Part shown: positions 34,946 to 44,768 of the stretch, one piece after another
How the letters are laid out: each line of letters starts with the position of its first letter
Numbering within the stretch: the stretch's first letter is position 1
Origin: Terriglobia bacterium
GTDB taxonomy: Bacteria > Acidobacteriota > Terriglobia > Acidiferrales > UBA7541
Direction: 5' to 3'
Length of the DNA: 64,000 nucleotides
Assembly (NCBI GenBank): GCA_020073485.1
Contig: JAIQFB010000014.1
Span: forward strand, 1 to 64,000
Made by a program: the position numbers and the translations under genes
Notes under the pieces: generated by a model
What the model saw: the letters and a program-made list of their open reading frames with translations, nothing else
The model's database searches: none
What the model was told of the DNA's origin: nothing

Positions 34946-36535
34946 CTAATGAACGATGGCTTGCTCGCCCGCGGCCGGTTTATTTCTTTTCATGATGAGG
35001 AGAAACGGGACCAGGCAGAGAACAATGACGGCAAGCGTGGAGATCACCTGGACGTATGCCAGCGTCGCCGCCTGCCTGTCGATCAACATGGAGATCATCC
35101 CGTGGGCCTGCTGCGTGGCTTCCACGCTTCCGGCTCCCTGCTTCTGCAGGGTCTGCGCCAGGCCGCGGGTCATGGTTTCATACGTATTCATTCCCGGCGC
35201 TGCATGCGCTGTCATCGTGCCGCGGCGTTGTTGGCCGATGCGCGAAATCTGATTCGAGATAAGCGCGATCCCGATGCTCCCGCCCACGTTGCGCATGAAA
35301 CTGTTCATCGACGATATCTGGTTGTTCTTTTCGCGCGGCACGCCCACGTAGGCCAGGACGTTTTGCGGCACAAAAATAAACGCCAGGCCGAGCATCTGAA
35401 ACGTGCGAATGAGCACGGCGGTGCGGAAATCCATGGTGAGGCTGAACACGGAGGACATGTAATACATGGCCACGGAAATGGAAATGAACCCGAAGGCCAT
35501 CAGCCTGCGCGGATCGACCCGCGAAACCAGCGTGCCCACGATGGGCAGCATACAGATCATCGCAAATCCGCCCCCGGCGAGGGCTTCCCCGGATTTGACC
35601 GCCGAATATCCGAGCAGCACCTGCAGGAATTGCGGGATCATGAACGTGGTGCCGTAGAGCACGGTGCCCAGCGTAAAACTAAAAAACATGGCCGTGGCGA
35701 AATTGCGCTTCTGGAACAGGCGGATGTCCACGACGGGATTGGCGTGATGCCACTCCCAGACGATCCAGATCAGGAAAGCGTACGCGGACAAAATCGTCAG
35801 CGCCGTTATCCAGTGCGAGGCAAACCAGTCGGCTTCCTGCCCCTTGTCGAGCACGATTTGCAGGCTGGCGATGGCGATGGTGATGAGCCCCAGTCCGAGG
35901 TAATCGGCGCGAATACCTCTTCTTCTTTCCTGTTCGCGTTTCAGGAACGGCGGGTCCTCAACCATGCGATTGGTCAGGAACAGCGAAAGAATTCCGATCG
36001 GAACGTTGATATAGAAAATCCACCGCCAATTGAAATTGTCGGTAATGTATCCGCCCAGAGTGGGGCCGATGGCGGGCGCCAGGACCACGGCCATGCCGTA
36101 AACGGCAAAGGCCATGCCGCGCTTGGCCGCCGGAAACGTATCGGCGAGGATGGCCTGTTCGCTGGGCTGCAAACCTCCGCCGCCCACGCCTTGCAGGACG
36201 CGGAAGAAAATCAGCATCCCGAGACTCGGTGCCAGCCCGCACAAGAAACTGCTGCAGGTGAACAGCGCGACGCACATCATGTAGAAGCGCTTGCGGCCGA
36301 TGATCGTCGAGAGCCACGCGCTGATGGGAAGAATGATGGCGTTGGAAACCAGGTAGCTGGTCAGAACCCAGGCGGACTCTTCATGGCTGGCCGAAAGGCT
36401 GCCGGCAATGTGCGGCAGCGACACGTTGGCGATGGAAGTGTCGAGCACCTCCATGAACGTGGCCAGCGTGACCGTCAGCGCGATGAGCCACGGATTAAAT
36501 CTCGGCTTCCAGGGTGCTTCCAGAGCGTCCGTCAT
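34946..36535 (-). CDS. DHA2-family (EmrB/QacA-type) MFS efflux transporter
   Basis: A 529-aa drug:proton antiporter with 14 predicted helices. The DHA2 motif LDTSIANVSLPHIAGSL in helix 1, the ESAWVLTSYLVSNAI segment, motif A GRKRFYMMC in the first loop and motif C-like APAIGPTLGGYI are clear. It is the inner-membrane partner of the HlyD/EmrA adaptor 24 bp upstream, and with the TolC gene forms a complete tripartite pump. AGGGATAAG precedes ATG 36535. Control is probably by the divergent TetR protein. Confidence 0.94.
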   Translation of the reverse strand: MTDALEAPWKPRFNPWLIALTVTLATFMEVLDTSIANVSLPHIAGSLSASHEESAWVLTSYLVSNAIILPISAWLSTIIGRKRFYMMCVALFTCSSFLCGLAPSLGMLIFFRVLQGVGGGGLQPSEQAILADTFPAAKRGMAFAVYGMAVVLAPAIGPTLGGYITDNFNWRWIFYINVPIGILSLFLTNRMVEDPPFLKREQERRRGIRADYLGLGLITIAIASLQIVLDKGQEADWFASHWITALTILSAYAFLIWIVWEWHHANPVVDIRLFQKRNFATAMFFSFTLGTVLYGTTFMIPQFLQVLLGYSAVKSGEALAGGGFAMICMLPIVGTLVSRVDPRRLMAFGFISISVAMYYMSSVFSLTMDFRTAVLIRTFQMLGLAFIFVPQNVLAYVGVPREKNNQISSMNSFMRNVGGSIGIALISNQISRIGQQRRGTMTAHAAPGMNTYETMTRGLAQTLQKQGAGSVEATQQAHGMISMLIDRQAATLAYVQVISTLAVIVLCLVPFLLIMKRNKPAAGEQAIVH

Positions 36536-36559
36536 AAGGCTTATCCCTAAGTCAGTCCC

Positions 36560-37780
36560 CTACTTCAGCCAAACCTTGGGGACCACGGACATCCCTGGCC
36601 GCAACCGGTCGAGGCCCTGCTGTCCCGGCTTGAGGCGAATGCGCACGGGCAGGCGTTGCACGACCTTGACGTAATTTCCCGTGGCGTTTTCCGGCGGAAG
36701 CAAACTGCTGATTGAACCCGTGGCGCCGGGCATGGCTTCCACAGTGCCATCGAAGTCCTGGCCGAAGGCGTCGACCGAAACGGTGACCGATTGTCCCGGG
36801 TGCATCTCCCTCAACTGGCTCTCCTTGAAATTCGCCGTCACCCACAAAACGCTCAAGTCGGCGACGGTGAGAATCCTCTGCCCTTTGCTGACGTGCTCGC
36901 CCACCTCGGCGGTGCGCTTGCTAACCACTCCGGTGACGGGTGAAACGATTTTGCAATAGCTGAGATCCAGCGTGGCGCGGTCGACCGCCGCCTGCATGGC
37001 CTTCACATTGGCCTGGCCCGATTGTAGGTTGGCATGGGAGATGGCGATCTGGTTCGGCGCGCTCACGTTGGCCAGCTGCAGCTGGCTGCGCGCCTGATCG
37101 AGTTGCGCGCGGCGCTGCTCCACGACCTTTTGCGCGGACTCGGCCGAGGACCTCGCCGAATCCACCGCAGCCGCCAGAGCTTTGGCGGTGGCCACGACCT
37201 GGTCATATTGCGAGTGCGAAACTTCGTCCTTATCCACCAGCGATTTGTAGCGCGCGACATCGGCCTGCGCCCTGGCGTTATTGGCTTGGACCTCCTGAAG
37301 GCGGGATGCGGCCGCAGCCTGGTCCCTCTCGGCGGCCGCAACGCCCGCTTCGGCATCGGAAATTTCCGACTGGCTGGTCGAAAGGCTGGTCTGCGATGCG
37401 CTCTTGGTAATCGGCAGGTTGGAACCCGCCACGCGGACTTCCGCCTGCGCTTTCAGCAGTTGCGCTTGGGCCTGCTCGAGCGCGACTTGATAATCGCGCG
37501 GGTCGAGTTCCACCAGCAGGTCCCCGGCCTTTACCGATTGATTTTCCTCCGCGTGCACGGCGATCACTTGCCCATCGATGCGCGCGGTGATTCCGTTGAG
37601 ATGGCCGTCCACCTGGGCGTCGTCGGTGGATTCGTAGGTGCTGGAATAGATCCAGAAGGCAATGGCCCCGATCAGGATCACGGCGCCCACAACGAGCGCG
37701 ACGATCAGGCTTCTGCGCCGGCCTTGGGAGTTGCTGCCGGCGGAATCGGCGCTGGGTGAATTGGTCTGATCGACAGCCAT
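36560..37780 (-). CDS. HlyD/EmrA-family membrane fusion protein
   Basis: A 406-aa periplasmic adaptor anchored by one N-terminal helix ([21 protein letters not shown], about residues 24-44). The lipoyl half-motifs flank a long helical hairpin: [26 protein letters not shown], then Ala/Gln-rich coiled coil, then [27 protein letters not shown]. The hairpin reaches to TolC. GAGGAG precedes ATG 37780, and the gene starts 2 bp after the TolC stop. Confidence 0.94.
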   Translation of the reverse strand: MAVDQTNSPSADSAGSNSQGRRRSLIVALVVGAVILIGAIAFWIYSSTYESTDDAQVDGHLNGITARIDGQVIAVHAEENQSVKAGDLLVELDPRDYQVALEQAQAQLLKAQAEVRVAGSNLPITKSASQTSLSTSQSEISDAEAGVAAAERDQAAAASRLQEVQANNARAQADVARYKSLVDKDEVSHSQYDQVVATAKALAAAVDSARSSAESAQKVVEQRRAQLDQARSQLQLANVSAPNQIAISHANLQSGQANVKAMQAAVDRATLDLSYCKIVSPVTGVVSKRTAEVGEHVSKGQRILTVADLSVLWVTANFKESQLREMHPGQSVTVSVDAFGQDFDGTVEAMPGATGSISSLLPPENATGNYVKVVQRLPVRIRLKPGQQGLDRLRPGMSVVPKVWLK

Positions 37781-37782
37781 GT

Positions 37783-39189
37783 TTATTGACTCCTCAGAAG
37801 AGTGCGAATGATTTTTTCCGCCTGGCCCACCGCGCGAGCCACGCTGGCCTTGGCCAGGTTGTGCGCGTTCAGGCTGGCGATGTAATCCTGCTCCGCGCTG
37901 GAAACCGCTTCCTGCGCCTGCACGACTTCGACGGTATCTGCAACGCCGGAAGAGAAACGGTCCCTGGCCTGCGCCAGTTCGTCCTGTGCCAGTTCGCGGC
38001 GGCTTTGCGCGACTTGCACCTGGTCGGCGGCGGCATTCAGATCGAGGTATGCGGTGCGCACCTGGGCTTCGACTTGGGCGCGAAGGTCGTCATAATCCGC
38101 GCGCGTCCGCTGCAGGGAGGCGTCAGCTTCCTCGATATCGCCCCTGGAATGTCCGCCGGCCCAGATGGGAAAGCGGATCTGGGCGGTAGCCGAGAACGAC
38201 CCGTGCGAATTTCCGGGATTCACGCCGGCCAGGCCGTAATCGCCGCCGAGGTCGAGCGTGGGATACCGCTCCGCGTGAGCCGCCCGGAGAGAAAGTTCCG
38301 CGGCGCGCACTTGCGCTTGCGCGGACTTCAAGTCCGAACGGTTTTCCGACGCCAGCGCAATGGCCTGGATTAGCGTTAGATTTTCCAGCGGCGCGTAGGG
38401 CAAAGCGTCGGTCAAAATCAAGTCCTGGCCCGCGGGAAAACCGATCAGGCGCGCCAGGGCGATTTTGTCCTTGGCATAGGCGGCTTGCTCCGCGGTCAGG
38501 CGCTGCTGCTGCGTTTGCAGTTCGACTTCGCTGCGGGTCCTGTCAATTTTGGCGGAGAGCCCCGCGGAAAAACGGTCCTGGGCCTGCTGATAAATGGCTT
38601 GCGCGGTGGCCACCTGGGCCCTTGCGGAATCGACGCGCGCCGCTTCGGCCAGCACTTGCAGGTATCCGGCGGTTACCACGTAGACCACCGTTTCGCGGGC
38701 GTTGACGGCGGAAAGTTCCGCGGCGCGCTGCGCTTCGCGGGAAGATTGATAGGTGCGCAGCGCCTGCAGGTCGGCCACGCGCTGCGTCAACATGGCGCGC
38801 AGATCGAAATAGTTGGACGGCCCGAGAACTTGCGGAAATGCAAACGGGCTGCCGGGCGGAAGCTTGAAGCCAAACTCGGCCAGATCGATTTGTTGAACCG
38901 TTTCGCGCAAGCCGGTGGAAAGATTCGGCATTAAATCAGCGCGCGAGGCGATGGTTGCACCCTGCGCCTGGCGCGAGTCTTGCAGCGAACGCACGGCGCC
39001 GAGGTTGTAGCGCAAGCCGCGTTGCAGCGCGTCATCGAGAGAAAGTTTGACTGGCTGGTCCGAAGGAGTTGCGACGGACGCCGCCGGGCTCACGCTGCCC
39101 TGAAACGGGCCGGCCTGTGCAAACCCGGCTGCCGCCAGCGAGAGTGCGCCGAAAATCACGAAGAGGAGACGAAACCACAGGGTTCGCAT
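37783..39189 (-). CDS. TolC-family outer-membrane efflux channel
   Basis: A 468-aa protein. ATG 39189 ([25 protein letters not shown], a good signal peptide) is preferred; the frame is open to 39327, but that part crosses the promoter. Two OEP repeats are visible, each with the [16 protein letters not shown] or [18 protein letters not shown] type helical pattern. It is the first gene of the TolC-EmrA-EmrB operon, whose promoter and operator lie at 39315-39343. Confidence 0.92.
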   Translation of the reverse strand: MRTLWFRLLFVIFGALSLAAAGFAQAGPFQGSVSPAASVATPSDQPVKLSLDDALQRGLRYNLGAVRSLQDSRQAQGATIASRADLMPNLSTGLRETVQQIDLAEFGFKLPPGSPFAFPQVLGPSNYFDLRAMLTQRVADLQALRTYQSSREAQRAAELSAVNARETVVYVVTAGYLQVLAEAARVDSARAQVATAQAIYQQAQDRFSAGLSAKIDRTRSEVELQTQQQRLTAEQAAYAKDKIALARLIGFPAGQDLILTDALPYAPLENLTLIQAIALASENRSDLKSAQAQVRAAELSLRAAHAERYPTLDLGGDYGLAGVNPGNSHGSFSATAQIRFPIWAGGHSRGDIEEADASLQRTRADYDDLRAQVEAQVRTAYLDLNAAADQVQVAQSRRELAQDELAQARDRFSSGVADTVEVVQAQEAVSSAEQDYIASLNAHNLAKASVARAVGQAEKIIRTLLRSQ

Positions 39190-39314
39190 GGGGACCACTC
39201 GATTCTTGGGACTTGCCGGTTGCGCCGCCGTCCTCGCCTCCCGTTTTCCGGGTGCGCGCAACGCGGTCTGCCCGGCCTTGCAATTAGCGCTTGCCAGCGC
39301 TGCGGCACCCAAGT

Positions 39315-39343
39315 AAGATACATACACGTATGTATGATGTCAA
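39315..39343 (-). promoter_or_regulatory. Promoter of the tripartite efflux operon with embedded TetR operator
   Basis: On the minus strand TTGACA (39343-39338), a 17-bp spacer and TATCTT (39320-39315) form a good sigma-70 promoter 126 bp before the TolC start. ATACATAC-AC-GTATGTAT, a perfect 8-bp inverted repeat at 39318-39335, overlaps the spacer and the -10, so a bound repressor would block RNA polymerase. The half-site resembles the AcrR operator (TACATACA...TGTATGTA). It ends 26 bp before the divergent tetR start, so it can also give autoregulation. Confidence 0.8.
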
Positions 39344-39361
39344 GCAGAGCGCCACGGTTAG

Positions 39362-40039
39362 ATGAGACAGCTTTCCATGCGCGTAGCCCTGGCCAAAAAG
39401 AACAGGGCGCGGGTGTCGGCGGGCCGCCGGACTCCCTCCCGGCAAGCCGAGCGTACCGAAGTAACACGCCGCAAGCTGCTGACCGCCGCCAAGCAAGTCT
39501 TCGCCAAAAACGGCTTTGAAGCCGCGCGCCTGGAAGACATTTCCGCCGGCGCTGGCTATACCCGCGGCGCCTTTTATGCCAATTTTGAGAGCAAGGAAGA
39601 CATCTTCTTTGCCCTGTTCGAGGAATGGGTACGGGAACGTATCGACTCGGTTACCGCGGCGCTGAGCCGCCACAAGGATCCGCTCGCAAAACTCGCTGCG
39701 CTCCGCAAACATTACGCGCAACTGGCCAAGGACCGCCGTCTGGTTTTGATCTCTCTCGAATTCAAGCTCTTCGCGTTGCGCCACCCGGAAGCCCACGTGC
39801 GCTTACGCAACCGCCACCGCCGCATCCGCGCGTGTTTCGGCGAACTGTTTTCCGAGTTGTTGCGCCCGCTCGGAAAAGAGCTGCCGATTGCCAATCCCGC
39901 GGCGTCCACTTGCCTGGGAGCAGTGGCCCAGGCATTGCTGCTGGAGCATCTGATGGACCCCAAGACGCTTTCCGATGGCGACGTTCGGCATGTGCTGGGT
40001 TTGTTTTTTGACTCTATTTTCCAGGTCGGCGCGGCCTAA
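39362..40039 (+). CDS. TetR/AcrR-family transcriptional repressor
   Basis: A 225-aa regulator. The helix-turn-helix lies at about residues 35-80: RRKLLTAAKQVFAKNGFEAARLEDISAGAGYTRGAFYANFESKEDIFFALF, a classic TetR domain. The C-terminal ligand-binding part is unassigned. The basic N-terminal 30 residues (AKKNRARVSAGRR) precede the domain; ATG 39377 is an alternative start. It is divergent from the TolC-EmrA-EmrB operon and faces the palindromic operator, so it is almost certainly its repressor. Whether it also controls the RND genes that follow on the same strand is open. Confidence 0.93.
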   Translation: MRQLSMRVALAKKNRARVSAGRRTPSRQAERTEVTRRKLLTAAKQVFAKNGFEAARLEDISAGAGYTRGAFYANFESKEDIFFALFEEWVRERIDSVTAALSRHKDPLAKLAALRKHYAQLAKDRRLVLISLEFKLFALRHPEAHVRLRNRHRRIRACFGELFSELLRPLGKELPIANPAASTCLGAVAQALLLEHLMDPKTLSDGDVRHVLGLFFDSIFQVGAA

Positions 40040-40329
40040 ATTTGCAACGCTTTTTGCGATCTTTCGCCGGAAGCAAATTGTAACGGAAGTTCGGGGCTCC
40101 GCATCACACACTATGGAAGAGCGCGCGACCCGGCCGGCAGCCGGACCCCGTGATTGATCGCAGCAAAACCACGAACCGGGATTTGTCTTCAGAGTGACCG
40201 GCAAGAACCGAGTCCAGTGCATCGGGAATTCGCTCGCACCTCGCTGGAATGGGCCGATCGAATTGCGGCCCGCGCGTTCCGGTCCGCGAAACGGCCGGCG
40301 CTGGATACCCCAAGGAGTCGGAATTCGGT
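40040..40329. other. Gap between tetR and the first RND operon
   Basis: 290 bp with no supported gene. A weak inverted pair (AATTTGC near 40038 and GCAAATT near 40074) could end the tetR transcript. AAGGAG at 40312-40317 precedes the RND start. No second copy of the ATACATAC operator was seen. Confidence 0.5.
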
Positions 40330-43300
40330 ATGTGGATCGTTCGGCTAGCCCTGCGGAGGCCCTACACCTTTGTGGTGATGGCGCTGCTTATCCTCATCGT
40401 AGGTTCCCTGGCCGTTTATAGCACTCCCACCGACATTTTCCCGAACATCGATATTCCTGTGATTAGCGTGGTTTGGTCATACGGAGGACTTTCGGCCGAG
40501 GAAATGGCCGATCGAATCGTGGTGTCCTACGAGCGCGGCCTTTCGACAACCGTAAACGATATCGAGCATATCGAATCGCAATCCCTGAACGGCCTCGCCG
40601 TCATCAAGGTCTATTTTTATCCCGACGCGCATATCGAACTGGCGCTGGCCCAGGTCACGGCGCTGGCGCAAAGCGCCGTCCGGAACGATCCGCCGGGAAC
40701 CACGCCGCCGTTCATCATCAATTACAACGCTTCCTCGGTGCCGATTATTCAGCTGGCGCTGTCCGGGAAAAACCTGTCCGAGCAGCAACTGAACGACATC
40801 GGAGCCAACTTCCTTCGTACGCAATTGGCGACCGTGCAAGGCGCCGTATTCCCGAATCCCTACGGAGGAAAACAACGCGAAATTGTGGTGGACCTGAATA
40901 TCCCGGCGCTGCAGGCGAAAGGGCTTTCGCCCAATGACGTGGTGGCCGCGGTCGGCGCGCAAAACCTGATTCTCCCGGCCGGCACGGTCAAGATCGGCTC
41001 GCTGGAAAACGACGTGGATATGAACGGCAGCCCGCAAACCGTCGAGGAACTCAACGATCTGCCGATTAAAACGGTGGGAACGAATACGATCTACGTCCGC
41101 GACGTCGCCCATGTGCGCGACGGCAATCCCCCGCAAACCAACATCGTGCACGTGAATGGGCAGCGCGCCGCTCTCATGACCATCATGAAGTCGGGCAATG
41201 CCTCCACCCTGGACATCATCGAAAGGATCAAGCAGCGACTGCCCATCGTCATGGCCGGCCTGCCCCCGGCATTCCAGGCGCGCCCCATCGCCGACCAATC
41301 GGTATTTGTTCGCGCATCGATTAACGGCGTGGTGCGGGAAGCCGCGCTTGCCGCGTGCTTCACGGGGATAATGATCCTCGTCTTTTTGGGAAGCTGGCGC
41401 AGCACTCTCATCATCGCGGTGTCGATTCCCCTTTCGATTCTGACCTCCATCATCGTTTTGAGCGCCATCGGACAGACCATCAATATCATGACGCTCGGCG
41501 GGCTAGCCCTGGCCGTGGGAATCTTAGTCGACGATGCGACCGTCACCATCGAAAACATCAACCGGAATCTGGCCATGGGCAAGGAAGCGATTCAAGCCAT
41601 CCTGGACGGTTCGGAGGAAATCGCCGTTCCCGCGTTTGTTTCCACGATTTCCATCTGCATCGTGTTCGTGCCGATGTTCTTTCTCACCGGCGTCGCGCGT
41701 TACCTGTTCGTGCCGCTGGCCGAGGCGGTTGTGTTCGCGATGCTGGCGTCCTACCTGCTTTCCCGGACGCTGGTGCCAACGATGGCGCGTTTCCTTTTAA
41801 AATCCCACGAGGAAGAATCGGCGCAAAAATCGCTGGCCAGCCGCAATCCGCTGGTGCGGCTGCAGGGACTTTTCGAACTCTGGTTTGAGAAATTCCGGAA
41901 CGGTTACCGGGAAATCCTGCGGTCGTGCCTGGCGCACAGGATTGTTTTCCCGGTGGTTTTTCTGGCCCTGTGCCTGGGCTCGTTTGCGCTGCTTCCTTGG
42001 CTTGGCAGGGATTTTTTCCCGAATGTGGACTCCGGACAAATCAAGCTGCACCTGAGGGCGCCGACGGCAACGCGCATCGAGGAAACCGCGTCATTGTGCG
42101 AGGAGGTCGAGCGCTCCATCAAGCAGGTGATTCCCGACCGGGAAGTGGCCAGCGTCATCGATAACATCGGGTTACCTTACAGCGCGCTGAATTACACCTA
42201 CAGCACGTCGGCTCCGGTGGGCCCGGAAGATGCCGACATCATGATCTCCCTGGCGGAAAATCATCGGCCCACCGATGAGTACATTCACGATTTGCGCCTG
42301 CGCCTGACACGGGAGTATCCCGGCGTGATGTTCTATTTTCCGCCGGCCGATATCGTCACCCAGATTCTCAATTTCGGTCTTCCCGCCCCCATCGATATCC
42401 AAGTGATCGGGCGGGACGTTGAGGCGGACCACGAATTCGCCAATAATCTGCTGAGGCAGTTGAACAAGGTCACCGGCATTGCCGACCTGCGCATTCAGCA
42501 ACCCTTCAACCAGCCGAAGCTGCACATCAATGTGGATCGCACCAAGACAATCCAGGCGGGCTTCACCCAGCGCGAAGTGGCGGGAAATCTGCTGGTCTCC
42601 CTGAGCGGCAGTTTTCAGACTTCTCCTTCCTTCTGGCTGGACCCAAAATCGGGTGTCACCTACACCGTCGCCACGGAATCTCCGCAATACGGCTTTGAAT
42701 CGCTGCAAGACCTGCAAAGCATCCCCGTGACCGGAAGCAGCCATGCACCCTGGCAAATACTTGGGAATTTGGGGACCATCACGCGAGGCGCGGGAATGGC
42801 CACGGTTTCTCATTACGACGCGCAACCCGTGATCGACATTTTTGGATCGACGCAAGGACGCGATTTGGGCGGAGTCGCAAGCGAGGTCGAATCCATCGTC
42901 GATCGTAACCGCAGCCATCTTCCCCGCGGAGCGCAAATCGTCGTCCGGGGGCAGATCGCGACAATGGAATCTTCCTTCCTGGGTTTGCTGGCCGGCCTGG
43001 CGTTCGCCATTCTTTTGATCTATCTGCTGATCGTGGTGAATTTCCAATCCTGGCTCGATCCCCTGATCATTATTTCCGCGCTGCCCGCCGCGCTCGCCGG
43101 GATTGTCTGGATGCTGTTTCTGACGCATACGACTGTGAGCGTGCCGGCGCTGACCGGGTCGATCATGTGCATGGGCGTGGCGACCGCAAACAGTATTCTT
43201 GTAGTCAGTTTTTCCAAGGACCGGGTCCGCGAGGGGCAGAGTCCTCTGGAGGCCGCCGAAGGAGCCGGGTTTACGCGCTTTCGTCCGGTGCTCATGACCG

Positions 43301-43509
43301 CTCTGGCCATGATCATCGGTATGGTGCCGATGGCTCTGGGCCTGGGCGAAGGCGGCGAACAGAACGCCCCGCTGGGCCGCGCCGTGATCGGAGGGCTGGT
43401 GTTTGCGACCGTGGCGACGCTGTTGTTTGTCCCCGCGGTTTACAGCCTGATTCACGGGCTTCGCAAGGACGCCACCAAATCGGCGGTGCTGGAGCTGCCG
43501 GGCGATTAG
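40330..43509 (+). CDS. RND-family multidrug efflux permease (HAE1 type), system 1
   Basis: A 1059-aa inner-membrane proton-driven pump. ATG 40330 is chosen (AAGGAG 12 bases before; MWIVRLALRRPYTFVVMALLILIV is the first helix). The internal repeat of two six-helix halves with two large periplasmic loops is clear (second half begins AHRIVFPVVFLALCLGSFALLPWLG). The proton-relay Asp pair is kept at about residues 401-402 (VGILVDDATVTIENINR), but the position of AcrB Lys940 is Ala (ATANSILVVSF). The adaptor gene follows after 23 bp and the outer-membrane factor after that. Confidence 0.95.
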   Translation: MWIVRLALRRPYTFVVMALLILIVGSLAVYSTPTDIFPNIDIPVISVVWSYGGLSAEEMADRIVVSYERGLSTTVNDIEHIESQSLNGLAVIKVYFYPDAHIELALAQVTALAQSAVRNDPPGTTPPFIINYNASSVPIIQLALSGKNLSEQQLNDIGANFLRTQLATVQGAVFPNPYGGKQREIVVDLNIPALQAKGLSPNDVVAAVGAQNLILPAGTVKIGSLENDVDMNGSPQTVEELNDLPIKTVGTNTIYVRDVAHVRDGNPPQTNIVHVNGQRAALMTIMKSGNASTLDIIERIKQRLPIVMAGLPPAFQARPIADQSVFVRASINGVVREAALAACFTGIMILVFLGSWRSTLIIAVSIPLSILTSIIVLSAIGQTINIMTLGGLALAVGILVDDATVTIENINRNLAMGKEAIQAILDGSEEIAVPAFVSTISICIVFVPMFFLTGVARYLFVPLAEAVVFAMLASYLLSRTLVPTMARFLLKSHEEESAQKSLASRNPLVRLQGLFELWFEKFRNGYREILRSCLAHRIVFPVVFLALCLGSFALLPWLGRDFFPNVDSGQIKLHLRAPTATRIEETASLCEEVERSIKQVIPDREVASVIDNIGLPYSALNYTYSTSAPVGPEDADIMISLAENHRPTDEYIHDLRLRLTREYPGVMFYFPPADIVTQILNFGLPAPIDIQVIGRDVEADHEFANNLLRQLNKVTGIADLRIQQPFNQPKLHINVDRTKTIQAGFTQREVAGNLLVSLSGSFQTSPSFWLDPKSGVTYTVATESPQYGFESLQDLQSIPVTGSSHAPWQILGNLGTITRGAGMATVSHYDAQPVIDIFGSTQGRDLGGVASEVESIVDRNRSHLPRGAQIVVRGQIATMESSFLGLLAGLAFAILLIYLLIVVNFQSWLDPLIIISALPAALAGIVWMLFLTHTTVSVPALTGSIMCMGVATANSILVVSFSKDRVREGQSPLEAAEGAGFTRFRPVLMTALAMIIGMVPMALGLGEGGEQNAPLGRAVIGGLVFATVATLLFVPAVYSLIHGLRKDATKSAVLELPGD

Positions 43510-43532
43510 TTTTTTGTTTTTCGGAGGAACAG

Positions 43533-44768
43533 ATGCGGGTTGTTGCAAATCGATGGAACGCCACGCGAACACCGAGCGCAGGACGGCTCGGATGCGGCGG
43601 GTCGCAAACTTCGGGATCTGCTGCCACGCGGGCCGTCCTCTTTCTGTGCATGGTGATCGTGCTTGCGCTGGCCGTGATTTGGGGGATATCGAGCCGCCGC
43701 AAGACGAACGCGCAACTGGCCCAGGAAACGCAGGAACTCGCTGTTCCGGTCGTGGCCGTCATCCATCCCAAGCTGGGCGCGCCCCAGCAGGAAATCGTCC
43801 TACCCGGGGACATGCAGCCGTTTACCGACGCCCCCATTTACGCCCGCACCAACGGTTACCTGAAAAAGTGGTATGTGGACATCGGCGCGCGTGTCAAGGC
43901 CGGGCAATTACTGGCTGAAATTGACGCGCCCGAAGTCGACCAGCAACTCCAGCAGGCGCGCGCCGACCTGGCCACGGCGCAGGTCAATCTCCACCTTGCT
44001 GAAATTACCGCCACGCGCTACAAGGAATTGCTGAAGACCGAATCGGTGGCGCAGCAGGACGTCGACAACGCCATCGGAAATTACGATGCGCGCAACACAG
44101 CCGTGGCGTCGGCGCAATCCAACGTCAAGCGCCTGCAGGAAATGCAATCCTTCGAGAAAATCTACGCCCCGTTCGATGGAGTGATCACCGCGCGCAACAC
44201 CGATATCGGTGCGCTGATCGATTCGGGAAGCAGCGGAGGCACGGCCCGCGAATTATTCCACATTGCGGCCGTCTATCAGCTGCGGGTCTACGTCAATGTT
44301 CCGCAAATTTATTCCGCGAACGTGAGATCCGGCTTGCGCGCCGACCTGATTTTGAATGAATTCCCCGGCCGAAAGTTTGAAGGCACCGTGGTCCGAAATT
44401 CCGGAGCGATCGACAGCACCACGCGAACGCTGCTCGCCGAAATCGACGTCAACAATCCCACCGGCGAGCTAAAGCCCGGCTCTTACGTGGAAGTCCATTT
44501 GAAGCTACCTACGTCCGTGACCACATTCACGCTGCCCGTCAATGCGACCATCTTCAAATCCGCGGGCATGCAAGCGGCCACCGTAAAGGATGGCAAGACC
44601 ATCGCGCTGGTTCCGATCACTCCTGGCCGCGATTTCGGCGCGGAAATCGAAGTCCTGGCGGGGTTGAAGGCCGGCGATTTCGTGGTCGTCAATCCGCCGG
44701 ATTCGCTGATTGACGGCGAGGAAGTTAAAATATTGCAGCCGCAGCCAGGCACGCAGAGGCAACCATGA
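43533..44768 (+). CDS. RND efflux periplasmic adaptor, system 1
   Basis: A 411-aa membrane fusion protein. GGAGG at 43523-43527 fixes ATG 43533. An N-terminal anchor (AVLFLCMVIVLALAVIWGI) follows about 30 basic or polar residues. Lipoyl halves: IYARTNGYLKKWYVDIGARVKAGQLLAEIDAPE and KIYAPFDGVITARNTDIGALIDSG, with a short helical hairpin between. The beta-barrel segment follows (LRADLILNEFPGRKFEGTVVRNSGAID). Its stop overlaps the outer-membrane factor start (ATGA). Confidence 0.93.
   Translation: MRVVANRWNATRTPSAGRLGCGGSQTSGSAATRAVLFLCMVIVLALAVIWGISSRRKTNAQLAQETQELAVPVVAVIHPKLGAPQQEIVLPGDMQPFTDAPIYARTNGYLKKWYVDIGARVKAGQLLAEIDAPEVDQQLQQARADLATAQVNLHLAEITATRYKELLKTESVAQQDVDNAIGNYDARNTAVASAQSNVKRLQEMQSFEKIYAPFDGVITARNTDIGALIDSGSSGGTARELFHIAAVYQLRVYVNVPQIYSANVRSGLRADLILNEFPGRKFEGTVVRNSGAIDSTTRTLLAEIDVNNPTGELKPGSYVEVHLKLPTSVTTFTLPVNATIFKSAGMQAATVKDGKTIALVPITPGRDFGAEIEVLAGLKAGDFVVVNPPDSLIDGEEVKILQPQPGTQRQP

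Noticed and set aside
34949-36550. Open frame of about 533 codons on the plus strand
   Set aside because: Exact antisense of the DHA2 efflux transporter; rich in His, Gln, Arg and Gly, typical of a reverse-frame shadow in high-GC DNA.
43167-43532. N-terminal extension of the RND adaptor frame
   Set aside because: This part is the shifted-frame shadow of the permease 3' end; a clear GGAGG places the start at 43533.
42172-43572. Open frame of about 466 codons on the minus strand
   Set aside because: Antisense of RND permease 1; no domain and no ribosome site.
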